A stretch of 64,000 bases of DNA from the NCBI GenBank assembly GCA_002351925.1, contig DEHM01000019.1, positions 18,205 through 82,204 of the forward strand, read 5' to 3'. The notes below the pieces were generated by a model that did not search any database, was not told the DNA's origin, and was given only the letters and a program-made list of their open reading frames with translations. This DNA is from Bacteroidales bacterium UBA2800. Lineage in GTDB: Bacteria > Bacteroidota > Bacteroidia > Bacteroidales > Paludibacteraceae. The number at the start of each line of letters is the position of its first letter. The stretch's first letter is position 1. Positions 16,242 to 25,512 of the stretch are shown here, one piece after another. A program made the translations under genes and the position numbers.

Positions 16242-17591
16242 ATGATCAAACAGCAAGGAAGCAACCGTGTCTATACGCGAGAGACGAACGCCGCGGGGCG
16301 CAGCGTGATACGCGTGGTAGGCACCAATAGGGACGAGAACCGTGCGTTCCTCTATATGGCGCGCCATTTCCACGCCTTGGGACTACCCGTGCCGGAGGTG
16401 TACAGCGTGAGTGAGGACGAGATGAGTTATACCCAGGAGGACCTGGGCGACACCCTGCTTTTCAGCCGTCTGGAGCCCACGCTACTGGAGCGTACTATAC
16501 GCGCGCTGGCACATGTGCAGGTGGAGGGCGCGAAAGATTTCGACTGGAGCGTGTGTTTCCCCGTGCCGGCGATGGACGAGCGGTCGATACGCTGGGATCT
16601 GAACTACTTCAAATACTGCTTTCTGAAGGGCACGAAGATCGAGTTCTCGGAGCCGAAACTGGAGGATGAGTTCGACCGACTGGTGCAGGTCATCCTGGCG
16701 CAACCGGCCGACACGTTCCTCTACCGCGACATGCAGAGTCGCAACGTGATGATCAAAGACGAGCAACCGTATTTCATTGATTTCCAGGGCGGTCGGCGCG
16801 GTCCGACGCAGTACGACGTGGCGTCGTTCCTCTGGCAGGCCAAAGCGAATCTGGCCCCCGCCTTGCGCGAACAGCTGATAGAGGCCTATCTGGACGAACT
16901 GCGAAAGCTGCAACCCGAGCTGGACGAAGCCGCTTGGCGTGCGGCGCTGCCGCATTTCGTATTGTTCCGAACACTGCAGGTGCTGGGGGCGTACGGCTAC
17001 AGGGGCTATTTCGAGCGGAAACCGCATTTCCTGGAGTCGATACCGCTGGCGTTGCGTAACCTGCGAGAGGTGCTTGCCGGCCTAAACGACTACCCCTATC
17101 TGCGGGAGTTAGCCGAGAGTCTGACAGCCCAAGGCGGTCCGGCAGTGAAACGGTCTGTCAGCACCAGCGGTCTATCAGCCGCAGGCGGTCTGACCGTCAC
17201 GGTCTATTCGTTCTCGTTCAAGAAAGGTGTGCCGGCCGATGAATCTGGTAACGGCGGCGGATATGTGTTCGACTGCCGCAGTACGCACAATCCCGGCAAG
17301 TATGAGGAATATAAGACGCTGACGGGTCTGGACCAGCCGGTTATCGACTTCCTGGAGCAGGACGGCGAGATACGTACGTTCTTGGAGTCGGTGGATAAAC
17401 TGGTAGACCACCACGTAGAGCGATTCCTGGAGCGCGGCTTCAGCCATCTGCAGGTGGCTTTCGGCTGCACGGGCGGTCAGCACCGGTCGGTCTATAGCGC
17501 CGAACATCTGGCGAAGCGGCTCAGGGAGAAATATGGGGTGCGGGTGCATCTTATTCACCGAGAAAGGGGGATAGAACGATGGTTGGAATGA
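16242..17591 (+). CDS. AmgK-like sugar kinase fused to RapZ C-terminal domain
   Basis: 449 residues in two parts. Residues 1 to about 290 are an aminoglycoside-phosphotransferase-fold kinase close to AmgK (anomeric MurNAc/GlcNAc kinase): GSNRVY at the glycine loop, YTQEDLGD, the catalytic loop LYRDMQSRNVM and the metal-binding FIDFQGGRRGP. Residues from about 322 on match the RapZ C-terminal domain: YSFSFKKGVP, FDCRSTHNPG, VAFGCTGGQHRSVY. RapZ senses amino-sugar phosphate in enterobacteria. The linker (about 294-321) is Ser/Gly/Ala-rich and is encoded by 'CGGTCTGTCAG' word repeats. The end overlaps the MurU-like gene by 13 bases, as in amgK-murU operons. ATG at 16242 is the first usable start; an upstream frame meets a stop. 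Confidence 0.85.
   Translation: MIKQQGSNRVYTRETNAAGRSVIRVVGTNRDENRAFLYMARHFHALGLPVPEVYSVSEDEMSYTQEDLGDTLLFSRLEPTLLERTIRALAHVQVEGAKDFDWSVCFPVPAMDERSIRWDLNYFKYCFLKGTKIEFSEPKLEDEFDRLVQVILAQPADTFLYRDMQSRNVMIKDEQPYFIDFQGGRRGPTQYDVASFLWQAKANLAPALREQLIEAYLDELRKLQPELDEAAWRAALPHFVLFRTLQVLGAYGYRGYFERKPHFLESIPLALRNLREVLAGLNDYPYLRELAESLTAQGGPAVKRSVSTSGLSAAGGLTVTVYSFSFKKGVPADESGNGGGYVFDCRSTHNPGKYEEYKTLTGLDQPVIDFLEQDGEIRTFLESVDKLVDHHVERFLERGFSHLQVAFGCTGGQHRSVYSAEHLAKRLREKYGVRVHLIHRERGIERWLE
17122..17204. repeat. In-frame 'CGGTCTGTCAG' word repeat in the AmgK-RapZ linker
   Basis: Five degenerate copies of (A)GGCGGTC(C/T)G(G/T)CAG encode the interdomain linker. Same word family as the spacer at 6352-6422. 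Confidence 0.7.
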
Positions 17592-18301
17592 TTTTTGCAG
17601 CGGGCTTGGGTACGCGTCTGAAACCCCTGACCGATACGATGCCGAAGGCCTTGTTGCCGCTGGCCGGCAAACCGCTGCTGCAGTGGCAAGTAGAGCAGTT
17701 GCGCGAAGCGGGTGTCAGCGACATCATCGTCAACGTGCACCATTTTGCCGACATGATCATCGACACCATCCGTGCGAACGACGGCTGGGGCTGCCGTATC
17801 GAGGTGTCGGACGAACGCGACGAACTGCTGGAGACCGGCGGAGGACTCCGAAAAGCGATTACAGGGCAGGGCTTACAGGGCGCGGACGAACCGATACTGG
17901 CCTGCAACGTAGATATACTTAGCAATATCCGGATACGCGAGCTGGTGGATCGCTACGCCCGCAGCGGAGTGAGTCAACTGGTGGTCAGCGAGCGCCAGAC
18001 GCAGCGTTATCTCTGTTTCGACGCGACAGACCGGCTGTGCGGCTGGACCAATATCGCCACCGGCGAACTCAAGGGCCACGAAGGCCGGCATCTGGCATTC
18101 AGCGGGATGCAGTTACTGAGTCCCGAAGCGCTGCAGCAGTTGCAGCAGAAGCCGGCGGGTAAGTTCTCCCTGATAGCGTTCTATCTGGACCACATGAACG
18201 ACCTGCCGCTGCAGGCCTTCGTGCCGACCGACTACCGGATGATGGACGTCGGCAAGATAGACCAATTGGCCGATGCCGAACGGTTCGCGGAGAGCCTCTG
18301 A
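17579..18301 (+). CDS. MurU-like sugar-1-phosphate nucleotidyltransferase
   Basis: 240 residues of the NTP-transferase fold. The N-terminal signature FAAGLGTRLKPLTDTMPKALLPLAGKPLL contains the nucleotide-binding G-x-G-T-R and the catalytic lysine; ACNVDIL carries the metal aspartate in the place of the usual N-x-D. MurU converts MurNAc-1-phosphate and UTP to UDP-MurNAc, bypassing de novo synthesis. Assignment as MurU rather than another uridylyltransferase rests on the overlapping AmgK-like gene. The start is ATG 17579 or 17588 (the second makes an ATGA junction with the upstream stop); I prefer 17579 from homologue length. Confidence 0.8.
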   Translation: MVGMIFAAGLGTRLKPLTDTMPKALLPLAGKPLLQWQVEQLREAGVSDIIVNVHHFADMIIDTIRANDGWGCRIEVSDERDELLETGGGLRKAITGQGLQGADEPILACNVDILSNIRIRELVDRYARSGVSQLVVSERQTQRYLCFDATDRLCGWTNIATGELKGHEGRHLAFSGMQLLSPEALQQLQQKPAGKFSLIAFYLDHMNDLPLQAFVPTDYRMMDVGKIDQLADAERFAESL

Positions 18302-18323
18302 CGCAAAAAAATAGAGTAAAAAT

Positions 18324-18354
18324 TTGCATATATGCAAAAAATGTAGTACTTTTG
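18324..18354 (+). promoter_or_regulatory. Promoter of fumarase operon with palindromic -33 region
   Basis: TTG (18324-18326), 20 bases, TACTTTTG (18347-18354). The -33 element is part of a perfect 16-base palindrome, TTTGCATATATGCAAA (18323-18338). The leader to 18389 is about 29 bases. Confidence 0.85.
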
Positions 18355-18388
18355 CACGCTCAATTGAAATCATTAACACACAAATACT

Positions 18389-20026
18389 ATGGAATTTAAG
18401 TATGCACCGATGTTCCAACTCGGCAAGGACGAGACGGAGTATTATCTGCTGACCAAGGACTATGTGTCGGTCAGCGAGTTTGAAGGACACGAGATTTTGA
18501 AAGTGCAGCCGGAAGCGCTGACCTTGATGGCGCAACAGGCTTTTCATGACGTCAGTTTCATGCTGCGTCGCTCGCACAACGAGCAGGTAGCGAAGATCCT
18601 TCGCGACCCGGAGGCTTCGGCCAACGATAAGTATGTAGCGCTGACTTTCCTGCGCAATGCGGAGGTGGCTTGTAAGGGCCAGCTGCCGCTCTGCCAGGAC
18701 ACCGGAACGGCTATCATCCATGGCGAGAAAGGCCAGGAGGTCTGGACCGGTTTCTGCGACGAAGAGGCGCTGAGCCGTGGTGTGTTCAACACCTATACCG
18801 AGTGCAACCTGCGTTACAGCCAGAACGCGCCGCTCAACATGTACGACGAGGTGAACACCAAGTGTAACCTGCCTGCGCAGATCGACCTGGAGGCTACCGA
18901 AGGTGCGGAGTATCGTTTCCTGTGCGTGACGAAAGGGGGCGGTTCGGCCAACAAGACCTACCTCTATCAGGAGACCAAGGCGCGTATCCAGAACCCGGGT
19001 ACACTGATTCCGTTCCTCGTGGAGAAAATGAAATCCCTCGGTACCGCTGCTTGTCCGCCGTATCATATCGCGATCGTCATCGGTGGTACGAGTGCGGAGA
19101 AGAACCTGCTGACGGTGAAACTCGCTTCGACCCATTACTACGACGCACTGCCCACGACGGGCGACGAGACGGGTCGTGCGTTCCGCGATGTAGAGCTGGA
19201 GAAACAGCTGCTGCAGGAGGCCTATAAGATAGGGCTGGGTGCACAGTTCGGCGGTAAGTATATGGCGCACGATGTGCGTGTCGTTCGTCTGCCGCGTCAC
19301 GGCGCCAGCTGTCCGATCGGTCTGGGCGTGAGCTGCTCGGCTGACCGAAATATCAAATGTAAGATCAACCGCGACGGTATCTGGATTGAGAAACTCGACA
19401 ACAACCCTGCGAGCCTCATTCCCGAAGAACTGCGTCAGGCCGGCGAAGGCGACGCCGTACGTATCAACCTCAACCAGCCGATGGCGGATGTATGTAAGAT
19501 ACTGACGAAATACCCGATCGGTACGCGTCTGAGCCTGAACGGCACAATCATCGTGGGTCGCGACATTGCCCATGCGAAGATCAAAGCCCGTCTGGACGCC
19601 GGCGAGCCGATGCCCGAATATCTGAAGAACCATCCTATCTACTATGCCGGTCCGGCGAAGACTCCGGCAGGTATGGCGTGCGGTTCGATGGGCCCGACCA
19701 CTGCCGGTCGTATGGATCCGTATGTAGACGAGTTCCAGGATCACGGCGGCTCGATGATCATGCTCGCCAAGGGTAACCGCTCCATCGACGTCACCAACGC
19801 TTGCCAGAAACACGGCGGTTTCTATCTGGGCTCTATCGGAGGCCCGGCTGCTATTCTGGCGCAGAACAATATCAAGTCGATTGAGTGCGTAGAGTACCCC
19901 GAACTGGGTATGGAGGCTATCTGGAAGATCGAAGTGGAGAACTTCCCCGCCTTCATCCTGGTGGACGACAAAGGCAACGATTTCTTTAAACAACTCAAAC
20001 CCTGCGCGGGTTGCACCATCCTCTAA
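18389..20026 (+). CDS. Fumarate hydratase, class I (iron-sulfur)
   Basis: 545 residues, like FumA/FumB (about 548). It hydrates fumarate to malate in the TCA cycle or its reductive branch. The [4Fe-4S] ligands are the cysteines in [10 protein letters not shown] (near 111), [10 protein letters not shown] (near 313-319 region) and the C-terminal domain carries [22 protein letters not shown]. Oxygen-sensitive enzymes of this class fit an anaerobe. It opens an apparent five-gene run fum-M23-dxr-rseP and onwards: the next start overlaps its stop (TAATG at 20024-20028). Confidence 0.95.
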   Translation: MEFKYAPMFQLGKDETEYYLLTKDYVSVSEFEGHEILKVQPEALTLMAQQAFHDVSFMLRRSHNEQVAKILRDPEASANDKYVALTFLRNAEVACKGQLPLCQDTGTAIIHGEKGQEVWTGFCDEEALSRGVFNTYTECNLRYSQNAPLNMYDEVNTKCNLPAQIDLEATEGAEYRFLCVTKGGGSANKTYLYQETKARIQNPGTLIPFLVEKMKSLGTAACPPYHIAIVIGGTSAEKNLLTVKLASTHYYDALPTTGDETGRAFRDVELEKQLLQEAYKIGLGAQFGGKYMAHDVRVVRLPRHGASCPIGLGVSCSADRNIKCKINRDGIWIEKLDNNPASLIPEELRQAGEGDAVRINLNQPMADVCKILTKYPIGTRLSLNGTIIVGRDIAHAKIKARLDAGEPMPEYLKNHPIYYAGPAKTPAGMACGSMGPTTAGRMDPYVDEFQDHGGSMIMLAKGNRSIDVTNACQKHGGFYLGSIGGPAAILAQNNIKSIECVEYPELGMEAIWKIEVENFPAFILVDDKGNDFFKQLKPCAGCTIL

Positions 20027-20835
20027 TGGCAGACAGTAGACGCAAATATCGCTTGGCGATGCTGGAAGATCGCACGTTGCGTGAGGTCTTCCACATCCGC
20101 ATGAGTGCGCTGGGTGCGTTCTCGTTTCTGACGCTGGTCTTTGTGCTGCTCATATGTCTGCTGTCGGTGCTCATCGTCTATACGCCGGTGCGAAATATCC
20201 TGCCGGGTTACAGCGAGAGTATTCGTCAGCAACTCATCGATGAGTCGGCGCGGGTGGACAGTCTGCAGACCGACCTGAGTCTGCAGCGCCGTTATCTGGA
20301 TGTCATCAAGCAGTTGACGGCCGGCGATATCCAGTCCGATAGTGTGCAGAGTCTGGACAGTCTGCAGCGCGTGGAGCGTACGCAGATACTGGAGCAACGC
20401 AATGAGGCGACCGATGAGTTTATCTCCCAGTACGAGCAGAAAGAGCGCGACCGTTTGATGCTCTTCGACACCCAGACACCGACGACGTCGCAGACCCTTT
20501 TCCGTCCCGTACGCGGCACCATCACCCAGCGCCCGGATTTCCAGCGGCACGAGTATGCACTGGCGTTGCGAGTAGCTAAGAACGAGAACGTGGCATCGGT
20601 GCTGCGCGGCACCATCGTCTACGAGGAACGCGCACTGGATAACACCTCTACCATCGTCATCCAGCACCACCAGTACGTCAGCACCTATCGTCATGTGTCC
20701 AGCGTGCTCAAGCCGGTAGGCACACGCGTAGAGGCGGGTGAGTCAATCGGATTGATGGACGGCACCCACGAGCTGCTGTTCGAGCTCTGGAAAGCCGGTC
20801 AGCCCGTGCAACCCGAAGAAGTGATAATGTGGTAA
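20026..20835 (+). CDS. LytM/M23-like envelope protein, probably inactive
   Basis: 269 residues from the ATG at 20026, which overlaps the fumarase stop. One transmembrane helix (residues about 33-60), a periplasmic coiled-coil stretch (about 75-150) and a C-terminal M23-type fold. The zinc-binding residues seem lost: where active enzymes have H-x-G-x-D this has RHEYALAL, and the usual HLHFEL reads ELLFEL. Only the YRHV histidine of the YaHl motif remains. By analogy with EnvC/NlpD it would regulate another hydrolase rather than cut peptidoglycan. The stop overlaps the dxr start (TAATG at 20833-20837). Confidence 0.8.
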   Translation: MADSRRKYRLAMLEDRTLREVFHIRMSALGAFSFLTLVFVLLICLLSVLIVYTPVRNILPGYSESIRQQLIDESARVDSLQTDLSLQRRYLDVIKQLTAGDIQSDSVQSLDSLQRVERTQILEQRNEATDEFISQYEQKERDRLMLFDTQTPTTSQTLFRPVRGTITQRPDFQRHEYALALRVAKNENVASVLRGTIVYEERALDNTSTIVIQHHQYVSTYRHVSSVLKPVGTRVEAGESIGLMDGTHELLFELWKAGQPVQPEEVIMW

Positions 20836-21989
20836 TGATGCAAAAGAAACAACTCTGTATATTAGGTTCGACGGGTTCGATAGGTACGCAGACGCTGGAC
20901 GTGGTGCGTCGTCATCCCGACCGCTACGAGGTGTACGCTATCTGTGCGCATCGCAGTATAGATTTGCTTATCGCGCAGGCGCGTGAGTTTCGGCCGGATG
21001 TGGTATGTATCGCCGACGAGAGTCTGTATGCGCCGCTGCGTGACGCACTGGCCGACATGCCGGTGAAGGTGTGGAGTGGGGCAGACTCAATCGCCGAGAT
21101 GGTCACCATGCCGAGTATCGACATCGTGGTGGCATCGATGGTGGGCTATGCCGGTCTGCGACCGACGATAGAGGCTATCAAAGCCGGTAAGACAATTGCC
21201 CTGGCCAACAAAGAGACGCTGGTCGTTGCCGGCGAGATCATCTGCGACCTGGCGGTGCGTCATCACACGCCTATCCTGCCAGTGGATAGCGAACACAGCG
21301 CTATCTTCCAGAGTCTGGTGGGCGAAGACCGCAGCGAGATAGAGAAGATACTCTTGACCGCGAGCGGCGGACCGTTCCGTACCTACTCGCTGGAGCAGAT
21401 GAAGACGGTCACAGCCGCCGACGCACTCAAGCATCCTAACTGGGACATGGGTGCGAAGATAACCATCGACAGCGCCAGCATGATGAACAAGGGCTTCGAA
21501 GTGATAGAGGCCAAATGGCTGTTCGGCGTGCCGGTGGAGAAAGTGCAGGTGCTCGTTCACCCGCAGTCGATCGTCCATTCGGCTGTGCAGTTCACCGATG
21601 GCGCTATCAAGGCGCAACTCGGAGCACCCGACATGCGGCTGCCGATACAGTACGCCCTCTCGTTCCCCGAACGTCTGAAGAGTGACTTCCCCCGTGCCGA
21701 CCTCTTCGCGCTGAAGGACCTCACGTTCGAAGAACCCGACTTGGCGCGTTTCCCCAACCTGGCGTTGGCCTATGAGGCCATGCGGCAGGGCGGAAATATG
21801 CCCTGTGTGCTCAATGCGGCCAACGAGGTGGCCAACCTCGCCTTCCGCCAAGGACGCTGCGGCTTCCTGCAGATGAGCGACATCATCCGCACCACGATGA
21901 CAAGAACCGACTTTATTCACAAACCTACATACGACGACTATGTGGCTACCGACGCTGCTGCGCGGCGGATAGCTGAGGAATTATTATGA
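20835..21989 (+). CDS. dxr: 1-deoxy-D-xylulose 5-phosphate reductoisomerase
   Basis: 384 residues from ATG 20835. It converts DXP to MEP in the non-mevalonate isoprenoid pathway, with NADPH and a divalent metal. Motifs: LGSTGSIGTQTLDVV nucleotide fold, LANKETLVVAG, PVDSEHSAIFQ with metal-binding Asp and Glu, LTASGGPF, and HPNWDMGAKITIDSASMMNKGFE shows the usual active site. A GTG at 20829 is the alternative start. The end overlaps rseP by four bases (ATGA), so translation is probably coupled. Confidence 0.97.
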   Translation: MMQKKQLCILGSTGSIGTQTLDVVRRHPDRYEVYAICAHRSIDLLIAQAREFRPDVVCIADESLYAPLRDALADMPVKVWSGADSIAEMVTMPSIDIVVASMVGYAGLRPTIEAIKAGKTIALANKETLVVAGEIICDLAVRHHTPILPVDSEHSAIFQSLVGEDRSEIEKILLTASGGPFRTYSLEQMKTVTAADALKHPNWDMGAKITIDSASMMNKGFEVIEAKWLFGVPVEKVQVLVHPQSIVHSAVQFTDGAIKAQLGAPDMRLPIQYALSFPERLKSDFPRADLFALKDLTFEEPDLARFPNLALAYEAMRQGGNMPCVLNAANEVANLAFRQGRCGFLQMSDIIRTTMTRTDFIHKPTYDDYVATDAAARRIAEELL

Positions 21990-23413
21990 TTCAAGCACTT
22001 CAACTCATACTTGCCCTCGCGTTTCTCGTACTGATACACGAGCTGGGGCATTTTACGTTCGCAAAGATTTTTCGCGTGAGGGTAGAGAAGTTCTACCTCT
22101 TTTTCAACCCCTGGCTCTCGCTACTGAGGGCGAAGAAGTTTGACGGCCAATGGCATTTCAAGTTCTTCAACCGCAACGAGGAGGACGAACTCTGGGCACA
22201 ACATCCCGATGCTACCGAGTGGGGTATCGGCTGGCTGCCGCTGGGCGGTTATTGCGCCATAGGCGGCATGGTCGATGAGACCCATTCGACGGAGGATCTG
22301 TCCACCGAGGTGCAGCCCTGGGAGTTTCGTAGCAAACCCGCCTGGCAGCGTATGCTGATCATCCTGGGCGGTATACTCGTCAACTTCATCGGCGCACTGG
22401 TCATCTTCACCATCCTGCTCTGGCATTGGGGCCAGGACACCCTACCGCTTAGGAACGTCACCGGCGGACTCTACTATTCGGAGCTTATGCAGGCGGAGGG
22501 CTTCCGTCAGCAGGACCGCATACTGGCTATCAATGGTACCGAACCCGTCTATCTGCAGGATGTCATGCAGGCGCTTATCATCGAGGGCCAACGCGACGTG
22601 ATCGTGCTGCGTGGCAAGGACACCGTCGCGCTGACGATGTCGGAGGACCTGGGTACCCGTTATCTGGCGCTGCAGAACGATTTCGCACGCGCCGAACGCG
22701 ACAAAGCCCGTGCCGACCGTAACTACCAGAAGCGCAGCTACGTGCTGATAGCCGAGTGGTTGCCGTTTGTGGTGGACAGCGTGCTGCCCGACAATGCCGC
22801 GGCCTATGCCGGCATCGAGAAAGGCGACAGCATAGTGGCTATCGACGGCGTGTCGACACCCTGTAACATCCTGCTGACCGAAGAACTGCAACGTCATCCC
22901 TGCGACAGTATCACGGTCGACTACTACCGCGCCGGTGAGCTGCAGACCGCACACGCCTTCCTCGGCGACCAGTGCAAACTGGGTATCGTGCCGCGTATCA
23001 ACTTCCGGTTCGAACATACCGACTACTCGTTCCTGGAGGCTATCCCCGCCGGTATATCCTACGGCTGGAACGTGCTGGCGATGTACGTGAAGCAATTCCG
23101 ACTGGTGTTCACCAAAGAGGGTGCACAGTCGCTTGGTGGCTTCGGAGCAATCGGCTCGATGTTCCCGGCTACGTGGAGCTGGTATCTGTTCTGGCATATG
23201 ACGGCCTTCCTCAGTATCATCCTCGCCTTCATGAACTTCCTGCCGATACCGGCTCTGGACGGCGGATATATACTGTTCCTGCTCGTAGAGATGATCACGC
23301 GCCGCAAACCCAGCGATAAGTTCCTGGAGAAAGCCAACGAGATAGGCTTCTGGCTGCTGATCGTCCTGCTGGTGCTGGCGAACGGAAACGATATTTTGAA
23401 ACTGTTCTTCTAA
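21986..23413 (+). CDS. rseP: RseP-family site-2 metalloprotease
   Basis: 475 residues. Integral membrane zinc protease that cleaves transmembrane anti-sigma factors or signal peptide remnants. The zinc motif HELGH is at residues 18-22 in the first helix; the third ligand motif is PIPALDGGYILF near the C-terminus. Two PDZ-like periplasmic segments lie between (about 155-235 and 255-340). A long insertion after helix 1 (NPWLSLLRAKKFDGQWHFK...DELWAQHPDATEWGIGWLPLGGY) is usual in Bacteroidota. It overlaps dxr by four bases, the frequent dxr-rseP order. Confidence 0.95.
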   Translation: MIQALQLILALAFLVLIHELGHFTFAKIFRVRVEKFYLFFNPWLSLLRAKKFDGQWHFKFFNRNEEDELWAQHPDATEWGIGWLPLGGYCAIGGMVDETHSTEDLSTEVQPWEFRSKPAWQRMLIILGGILVNFIGALVIFTILLWHWGQDTLPLRNVTGGLYYSELMQAEGFRQQDRILAINGTEPVYLQDVMQALIIEGQRDVIVLRGKDTVALTMSEDLGTRYLALQNDFARAERDKARADRNYQKRSYVLIAEWLPFVVDSVLPDNAAAYAGIEKGDSIVAIDGVSTPCNILLTEELQRHPCDSITVDYYRAGELQTAHAFLGDQCKLGIVPRINFRFEHTDYSFLEAIPAGISYGWNVLAMYVKQFRLVFTKEGAQSLGGFGAIGSMFPATWSWYLFWHMTAFLSIILAFMNFLPIPALDGGYILFLLVEMITRRKPSDKFLEKANEIGFWLLIVLLVLANGNDILKLFF

Positions 23414-23450
23414 AATGACCAATCATCAATGAGCAATAACCAATCATCAA
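23414..23450. repeat. 'CCAATCATCAATGA' word array
   Basis: The spacer after rseP is three to four degenerate copies of ACCAATCATCAATGA, running into the start of the next gene so that its first codons can be drawn from the repeat. Confidence 0.75.
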
Positions 23451-23968
23451 TGACCAATTATTTTGTCCACGAGTCGTCCTACGTAGACGAAGGTTGCACC
23501 ATCGGTCGGGGCACCAAGATCTGGCATTTTAGCCATATCATGTCCGGCTGCACCATCGGTGAGAATTGCAACATCGGCCAAAACGTCGTTATCTCACCCG
23601 ATGTCGTACTGGGACGCAACTGTAAGATACAGAACAACGTGTCAGTTTATACCGGCGTGCGTTGCGAGGACGATGTGTTCTTGGGGCCCAGTATGGTGTT
23701 CACCAATGTCATCAACCCCCGTGCAGCGGTGAGCCGCAAGGACGAGTACAAACCGACTCTCATCAAGCGGGGCGCTTCGGTGGGCGCTAACGCCACTATC
23801 GTCTGCGGACACACGCTCGGCGAGTACTGCCTCATCGGTGCCGGCTCGGTGGTCACCAAAGATGTGCCGGCCTATGCACTCATGGTAGGCAATCCCGCCA
23901 GGCAGATAGGCTGGGTCAATGCCCACGGCGACAAATGTGCTTCCCTCGAAGAAGCGATAAAAAACTGA
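23450..23968 (+). CDS. Left-handed beta-helix acyltransferase (WbpD/WlbB-like)
   Basis: 172 residues with hexapeptide repeats ([45 protein letters not shown]). The order and the [23 protein letters not shown] and [17 protein letters not shown] segments match N-acetyltransferases that act on UDP-3-amino sugars for surface polysaccharides (WbpD, WlbB). No other sugar gene is adjacent, so the substrate is uncertain. I place the start at ATG 23450 (MTNYFVHES) from homologue N-termini; the ATG at 23429 lies within a word repeat and would add seven residues coded by it. Confidence 0.75.
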   Translation: MTNYFVHESSYVDEGCTIGRGTKIWHFSHIMSGCTIGENCNIGQNVVISPDVVLGRNCKIQNNVSVYTGVRCEDDVFLGPSMVFTNVINPRAAVSRKDEYKPTLIKRGASVGANATIVCGHTLGEYCLIGAGSVVTKDVPAYALMVGNPARQIGWVNAHGDKCASLEEAIKN

Positions 23969-23991
23969 ATACTGAATACTGAAAACTTTTT

Positions 23992-24477
23992 ATGATACAG
24001 CGAGTTCAGACATTGTATTTATTGGCCATCGTGGCACTGGGCATTGCCCTGATCTTTCTTCCCGTACTCCAACTGGTAACGCCGGAAGATGCGGACGAAC
24101 TGCGTATATACACCTTAGGCGCCAGCGGCATGGAGCTCATCACCAACGAGGACTGCCAGCCTGTTGTCTGCCTGCAGGGCCTCTGGGGATTGTTGCTCAC
24201 CACCGCGCTCATACCCCTGTTGGCTTTCGTCGACATCTTCCTCTACCACAAGCGTCTGCTGCAGGCGCGCCTCAACATCTTCCTGGCCTTGCTCTGCCTG
24301 GGTTACTACGGCGTGCTGGCTATCTATGTATGGCAGGCTAAACTGGCGCTGGGTGTCGACTGGCATATCCTGCCCTGGGCTTCGTTCCCGCTCGTGTGCT
24401 TCGTACTGACCCTCATGGCTACGCGGCGTATACTCAAAGATGAAGCGCTGGTGCGTGCCGCCGACCGTATTCGTTAA
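23992..24477 (+). CDS. DUF4293 membrane protein
   Basis: 161 residues with four membrane helices (about 5-25, 60-80, 92-112, 125-142). The opening MIQRVQTLYLLAIVALGIALIF fits DUF4293, a Bacteroidota family of unknown function. The gap before it (23969-23991) is made of 'ACTGAATACTGAA' words. It lies in the same direction and close to mscS (18 bases), probably the same transcript. Confidence 0.8.
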   Translation: MIQRVQTLYLLAIVALGIALIFLPVLQLVTPEDADELRIYTLGASGMELITNEDCQPVVCLQGLWGLLLTTALIPLLAFVDIFLYHKRLLQARLNIFLALLCLGYYGVLAIYVWQAKLALGVDWHILPWASFPLVCFVLTLMATRRILKDEALVRAADRIR

Positions 24478-24495
24478 CGTTTATATCCTCTCCTT

Positions 24496-25512
24496 ATGCT
24501 TCTCTTAGACGACCTACAGAATCTGACAGTGGCTGCGGCGGCTGTACAGGAACAACAGAGACTGACTCCCGACTCCGTGCGTCAGGGTGCACGGCAGATG
24601 ATCGAGTATGCCCGTACCGATCCGGAAGGTTTCTGGCAGATATTCGTAGAGAAAATCACGCAGTTCGGCCTCAAATTGCTGGCGGCGCTGCTGATTCTCT
24701 TTATCGGTATATGGCTCATCCGCTGGATCAAGAGTCTCCTCAAGCGGATGTTCGATAAGCGCAATACGGAGCCTACGATCGCTTCGTTTGTTACGTCGTT
24801 TGTCAGCATCACCCTCTCCGTCCTGCTTGTCGTCATCTCCATCGGCACCCTGGGCGTAGACACCACCTCTCTGGCAGCTCTGCTGGCAGCCGGCGGTTTG
24901 GCTATCGGTATGGCGCTCTCCGGTACGGTACAGAACTTCGCCGGAGGAATCATGTTGCTGGCCTTCAAACCTTTCAAAGCCGGCGATATGATCGAGGCGC
25001 AAGGCTGTTTCGGTAAGGTCATCGAGGTCAATATCACGGCCACCAAGATCCTGACGACCGACAACCGCGTCGTCATCCTGCCCAACGGTGCCCTCTCCAA
25101 TGGCACCATCAACAACTACAGCGGCCGGCCGTTGCGCCGCGTCGAGTGGACCGTCAGCGTGTCCTACGGCGTCGATGCCGCGGCATGCAAGGAGGCTATA
25201 CTCGCTATCCTCAACAGCGATGCGCGTGTGCTGCCGGCCGATACCGACATCGAGGCGCTGTACCGCGAACTCAATATCAGTGCGTTCCAGCTCTCTACGG
25301 TCAACTATCGCATGGACGCTATCCCCGCACCTTTTGTGGCACTCAAGTCGCTTAACGAAAACGATATATCCTTTATAGTACGCGCGTGGGTGCGCGGTAC
25401 GGACTACTGGGATGTCTTCTTCGGACTGCAGGAACGTTTCTATACCGAACTGCCGCCGCAAGGCTTCACCTTCGCCTATCCGCACGTCGATGTCACGATG
25501 CTGAAAGACTAA
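24496..25512 (+). CDS. Small-conductance mechanosensitive channel, MscS family
   Basis: 338 residues. Three membrane helices in the core, with the pore helix TM3 rich in Gly/Ala (AALLAAGGLAIGMALSGTVQNFAGG, given here only as residues about 131-155 with packing Ala/Gly) followed by the beta domain (FKAGDMIEAQ, VVILPNGALSNGTINNYS) and the C-terminal alpha/beta vestibule. It opens on hypo-osmotic shock to release solutes. The N-terminal extension of about 50 residues before TM1 is hydrophilic. The stop overlaps the rlmN start (TAATG at 25510-25514). Confidence 0.93.
   Translation: MLLLDDLQNLTVAAAAVQEQQRLTPDSVRQGARQMIEYARTDPEGFWQIFVEKITQFGLKLLAALLILFIGIWLIRWIKSLLKRMFDKRNTEPTIASFVTSFVSITLSVLLVVISIGTLGVDTTSLAALLAAGGLAIGMALSGTVQNFAGGIMLLAFKPFKAGDMIEAQGCFGKVIEVNITATKILTTDNRVVILPNGALSNGTINNYSGRPLRRVEWTVSVSYGVDAAACKEAILAILNSDARVLPADTDIEALYRELNISAFQLSTVNYRMDAIPAPFVALKSLNENDISFIVRAWVRGTDYWDVFFGLQERFYTELPPQGFTFAYPHVDVTMLKD

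Noticed and set aside
18113..19993. 626-codon minus-strand frame across fumarase
   Set aside because: Shadow of the fumarase frame; no family features.
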